Part shown: piece after piece, positions 4,912-7,341 of the stretch
Layout of the letters: each line of letters begins with the position of its first letter
Numbering within the stretch: the first letter of the stretch is position 1
Assembly: GCA_023129265.1 (NCBI GenBank)
Contig: JAGMCJ010000087.1
Span: 1-7,341 of the forward strand
Direction of reading: 5' to 3'
DNA from: Thermoplasmata archaeon
Lineage (GTDB): Archaea > Thermoplasmatota > Thermoplasmata > RBG-16-68-12 > JAGMCJ01
Length of the DNA stretch: 7,341 bases
Made by a program: the position numbers and the translations under genes
Notes under the pieces: model-generated
What the model was told of the DNA's origin: nothing
Seen by the model: only the letters and a program-made list of their open reading frames with translations
The model's database searches: none

Positions 4912-5799
4912 ATGTTAAATGCCTTCCGCCAAAAAGCCTTGTACGACATTGCCGATACGACCGGCGTGGCCCACTTCTTCCTTCCCGGGAAGGACTTCCC
5001 TTCCATTTCCGTGACGGGCGCGAGGTGCTCATTGGGTTGTCTGCACTGCCGAGGGCACTTCCTCAAAGGGATGATTCCAGCCGAGAAGCCCAGCCATCTC
5101 TGGAAGGTCGCTTGCGAGCTGCACGAGAGAGGCGGGACGGGCTTCCTCCTCAGCGGCGGTTGCGATGAGAAGGGGAGGGTCCCGATAGGGGATTTCGCGG
5201 GGACGCTGAAGCGGATCAAGCGCGAGACCGACCTCCTGATAAACGTTCACCCAGGTCTCGTGAGCAAAGGGGAGGCGGACATCCTCTCCTCGGCACAAGT
5301 GGACACGGTCTCCGTGGATGTGATAGGCTCGGAAGAGACGCTCAGGGAAGTGTACAACCTCGATTGCAGGGTTGACGACGTTGAGCGTTCCCTCCGCCTC
5401 TTGCGGGAGGCGTCTGTTCCCCTGACGCCTCACATATGCGTCGGGATTCACGGAGGACGCTTGGTGGGTGAGTCTAGAGCGCTGGAAATCGTTTCCGAGA
5501 GCGACCCAAGTGCGCTCGTGATCACCTCTCTGCTTCCCGTCCCTGGAACGCCCTTCGAGGCGGTCAGAGCGAAGGATAGCGACATAGTCGACTTCTACCG
5601 CCAATCGAGGAGTGCGCTCCCCAATGTACCCATAGTCCTTGGATGCATGAGGCCACGGAACACCGCCTCGCTGGACGAGACGCTGCTGGAGGAGGGAATC
5701 GATGGCATAGCTGTGCCTCTTCCATCAACGCTGAAGAGGAATGGAGAGAACGTCGTCAGGAGGGTCTGCTGCTCTCTCATTGGTTCAGAAAGTCTATGA
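4912..5799 (+). CDS. Biotin-synthase-like radical SAM protein (archaeal, uncharacterised type)
   Basis: A 295-residue radical SAM enzyme from ATG 4912; ATG 4882 would add ten residues. The [4Fe-4S]/SAM motif CSLGCLHC has Cys39, Cys43 and Cys46, after FPSISVTGARC. Further landmarks are LLSGGCD (the GGE-like SAM-binding strand), NVHPGL, VSVDVIG, GIHGGRL, PVPGTPFE and GCMRPR, with a Cys pair near the C-terminus (VRRVCCSL) that could bind metal or act redox-wise. The layout fits the archaeal group annotated as biotin synthetase homologues. The two-component archaeal lipoyl synthases LipS1/LipS2 are also radical SAM proteins of biotin-synthase-like type, so a role in lipoate or another sulfur-insertion reaction is possible but not shown. 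Start 4912 is preferred because 4882 would overlap the divergent L18Ae start. No convincing promoter is seen. The 3' end overlaps the convergent TPR gene by 23 bp. Confidence 0.82.
   Translation: MLNAFRQKALYDIADTTGVAHFFLPGKDFPSISVTGARCSLGCLHCRGHFLKGMIPAEKPSHLWKVACELHERGGTGFLLSGGCDEKGRVPIGDFAGTLKRIKRETDLLINVHPGLVSKGEADILSSAQVDTVSVDVIGSEETLREVYNLDCRVDDVERSLRLLREASVPLTPHICVGIHGGRLVGESRALEIVSESDPSALVITSLLPVPGTPFEAVRAKDSDIVDFYRQSRSALPNVPIVLGCMRPRNTASLDETLLEEGIDGIAVPLPSTLKRNGENVVRRVCCSLIGSESL
4913..4920 (-). promoter_or_regulatory. Putative TATA box for the L18Ae operon
   Basis: On the minus strand this reads ATTTAACA, centred about 33 bp before ATG 4883, which predicts a leader of only a few bases. 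It overlaps the ATG at 4912-4914 of the divergent radical SAM gene. A purine-rich stretch with GGAGGG lies between box and start, but mostly too far upstream to act as a ribosome-binding site. Confidence 0.4.
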
Positions 5800-7341
5800 T
5801 ATTCTCCGCCTTCTTCTTGCTTATGCCCTTGATCTTGCTGAGCTCCTTGGGCGATGCGGACCTGACCTGGTCAATCGACGTGTAACCCGCATCCAGAATC
5901 GCCTTGGCCAGTGAGGGACCCACGCCGGGTATCTCGTTGAGCCTCTTGTCGAATTCCTCGGCCTCAGCCCTCACCGACTCCAAGATCATCCTGGCGGTCT
6001 TCCTGCTGATCCCCTTAATCGCCTTCAACTTGTTCGTGCTCGCCCCTCTCAGGTCCTCGACATTCCTGAAGCCAGCGTCGCACAGCAGTGTCGCCCTTCT
6101 CCTCGTAATGCCCTTGATCTTCGAGAGCTCTTCGATTGCCTCCTTTTCCTCGACCGCCTTCTCGAGCTCGCCCTCGAGCGCCATTCGCCGCTGCGCCACA
6201 TCGTCGTTCTCCGGGTTCAGGGCGAGGGCCTCACCATAACTCTCGAACGCCTGCTCCTTCATTCCGAGGTTGAGATGGACGTCCCCCTTCTTCACCCAAG
6301 CCTCTTCGTCCTTTGGATTCATCTCCACGAGCTTGTTGTAGCAGTACAGCGCCTCCTCCCACCTCTCTTGGCCCTCGAGCAGCCCGCCCTTGTTCAGCAG
6401 GGCCGCCTGGTTCTCTGGATCCGTCTCAAGGACCTGATTCAGACACTCTACGGCGCTATTGAACTTGTCGAGCCGTCTGTACGCAACGCCCTTTCCAAGA
6501 AGCGCTTTTGTGTTCCCTGGTTCGATTCGCAGAACCCGATCGAAGATCTCCAATGCGCCGAGATGGTCACCCAGGGCTGACCTGCTGAGGGCCTGGGTCA
6601 TGACCTCCTTAACCGAGACCTTCAGCTTCTCCAGTCGCTGGGTCGCTTCTCGGTTGTGAGGATTGATCTTCAGCGCGTTCCTATAGCTCTCAATGGCGAT
6701 GTCCCCCCTTCCAAGGCTCACGAGCACGTCGCCGTGCCTGATCCATTGCTTCTCGTCTCCGTGGTAAATCCCCAAGTACCGGTCATACCATTTGAGTGCC
6801 TCGTCCCAGTTCTCTCTCGAGTCGAAGACCTTTGCCATCCAGAGAAGGGCCGCTTTGCTCTTGGGATCGATTTCTAGGACTCTGTTCATGCACTCTATCG
6901 TCTCATCTCCCCTGTCCAGCGATGTGAGGGCGGTTCCCTTGCCGATGAGGGCGGCAACATTGTCCGGCTCACGCTCCAGTATGTTGTCGTAGAACCCGAC
7001 AGCTTGTTCGAACTCGCGCGCAGATACTCGGTCCTTTGCCCGCTCAAAGAGGTACGGAACGGTCACGAGCTCTGGCGGGGGCGGAATCTCTTCCTCCGGT
7101 GGCGGTGGTGGAGGTTTCTCGACCTCTTTCGCGGGCGGGATCTCTGCCTCAATCTCAGCGGAGGGAACCGTCTCTGGAACAGCCGCTGGCCCAGGAGCGG
7201 CCTCGGCAGGAGCAGGCGTCTTCTTGGCGGGCCTTGCGCCGTAGAACCGCTCATCCTTTTTCACCTTCTCCACATACTCCCGGCTGTAGATGGATACTGC
7301 CGCGAACTTCTTCTTGACGGGATACAGGAGGGAGACCCAGA
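5777..7341 (-). CDS. TPR repeat protein with proline-rich linker and C-terminal tandem helix-hairpin-helix domains (5' end outside window)
   Basis: The frame is open to the right edge. The internal GTG at 7273 is a possible start, but 22 further in-frame codons upstream (reading WVSLLYPVKKKF and then AAVSIYSREY) look coding, so the gene probably begins beyond the window. Numbering from that GTG: residues 15-70 are a Pro/Ala/Glu-rich flexible linker with Pro runs. Residues 71-206 hold about four TPRs and 222-356 about four more, in 34-residue units ending in DP/NP turns, with a helical insert between. Residues 357-383 are a charged helix. Residues 384-498 carry four helix-hairpin-helix motifs in two similar pairs (KIKGIT, AIKGIS; EIPGVG, KIKGIS). 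TPRs bind proteins and HhH pairs usually bind DNA non-specifically, so a scaffold linking protein partners to DNA is plausible; the actual role is unknown. An N-terminal membrane anchor upstream cannot be excluded. Confidence 0.85.
   Translation of the reverse strand, partial: WVSLLYPVKKKFAAVSIYSREYVEKVKKDERFYGARPAKKTPAPAEAAPGPAAVPETVPSAEIEAEIPPAKEVEKPPPPPPEEEIPPPPELVTVPYLFERAKDRVSAREFEQAVGFYDNILEREPDNVAALIGKGTALTSLDRGDETIECMNRVLEIDPKSKAALLWMAKVFDSRENWDEALKWYDRYLGIYHGDEKQWIRHGDVLVSLGRGDIAIESYRNALKINPHNREATQRLEKLKVSVKEVMTQALSRSALGDHLGALEIFDRVLRIEPGNTKALLGKGVAYRRLDKFNSAVECLNQVLETDPENQAALLNKGGLLEGQERWEEALYCYNKLVEMNPKDEEAWVKKGDVHLNLGMKEQAFESYGEALALNPENDDVAQRRMALEGELEKAVEEKEAIEELSKIKGITRRRATLLCDAGFRNVEDLRGASTNKLKAIKGISRKTARMILESVRAEAEEFDKRLNEIPGVGPSLAKAILDAGYTSIDQVRSASPKELSKIKGISKKKAENIIDFLNQ

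Noticed and set aside
4884..5219. 112-residue N-terminal extension of the L18Ae frame
   Set aside because: It is antisense to the radical SAM N-terminus, and the family length of 78 residues is reached exactly from ATG 4883.
5029..5604. 191-aa minus-strand open frame antisense to the radical SAM gene
   Set aside because: The plus strand encodes a clear CxxxCxxC radical SAM protein in this place; the antisense frame shows no recognisable domain and is expected in GC-rich DNA.

Overview
The window looks like chromosomal DNA from an archaeon, most likely a euryarchaeal/Thermoplasmatota-type lineage. The evidence is a ribosomal protein L18Ae(LX) - prefoldin alpha - FtsY operon, an FtsY GTPase with the archaeal DADAKGG signature, TATA boxes about 25-35 bp upstream of start codons that imply leaderless or nearly leaderless mRNAs, and heavy AGG/AGA arginine use with G/C-rich third codon positions. 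The lineage is an inference; there is no rRNA here to settle it.

Layout. Positions 2-1056 (+) hold the 3' end of a GT4-type glycosyltransferase followed 11 bp later by a PHP-family metal-dependent hydrolase. Positions 1166-1957 (+) encode a GT2 glycosyltransferase with its own TATA box. Positions 1958-2612 are an accessory-looking patch: five copies of a 22-bp palindromic element (four near-identical, one degenerate but with a compensated base-pair change) and one small gene on the minus strand (2015-2242) bracketed by two of the copies. Positions 2613-3299 (+) encode a second, dolichol-phosphate-sugar-synthase-like GT2, again with a TATA box at leaderless distance. Positions 4883-3296 (-) are the compact operon L18Ae - prefoldin alpha - ftsY, its genes joined by ATGA stop/start overlaps. 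Positions 4912-5799 (+) encode a biotin-synthase-like radical SAM enzyme, and 7341-5777 (-) encode a large TPR protein ending in four helix-hairpin-helix motifs, whose 5' end lies outside the window.

How the genes fit together. The left third concerns sugar transfer and is probably a surface-glycan or glycolipid locus. The dolichol-phosphate-sugar synthase could supply lipid-linked sugars, and the other glycosyltransferases could extend glycans. The PHP hydrolase may be a phosphatase, by analogy with PHP proteins in polysaccharide loci. The middle operon is core information processing: ribosome, co-translational folding and SRP-dependent membrane targeting. The right third has two genes of uncertain role.

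The most unusual part is 1998-2517. A 9-4-9 palindrome occurs five times. One copy contains the stop codon of the small basic, aromatic-rich protein gene and another abuts that gene's putative TATA box. This looks like either an autoregulated DNA-binding protein with dispersed operators or a small repeat-bounded cassette. I cannot assign it to a known system.
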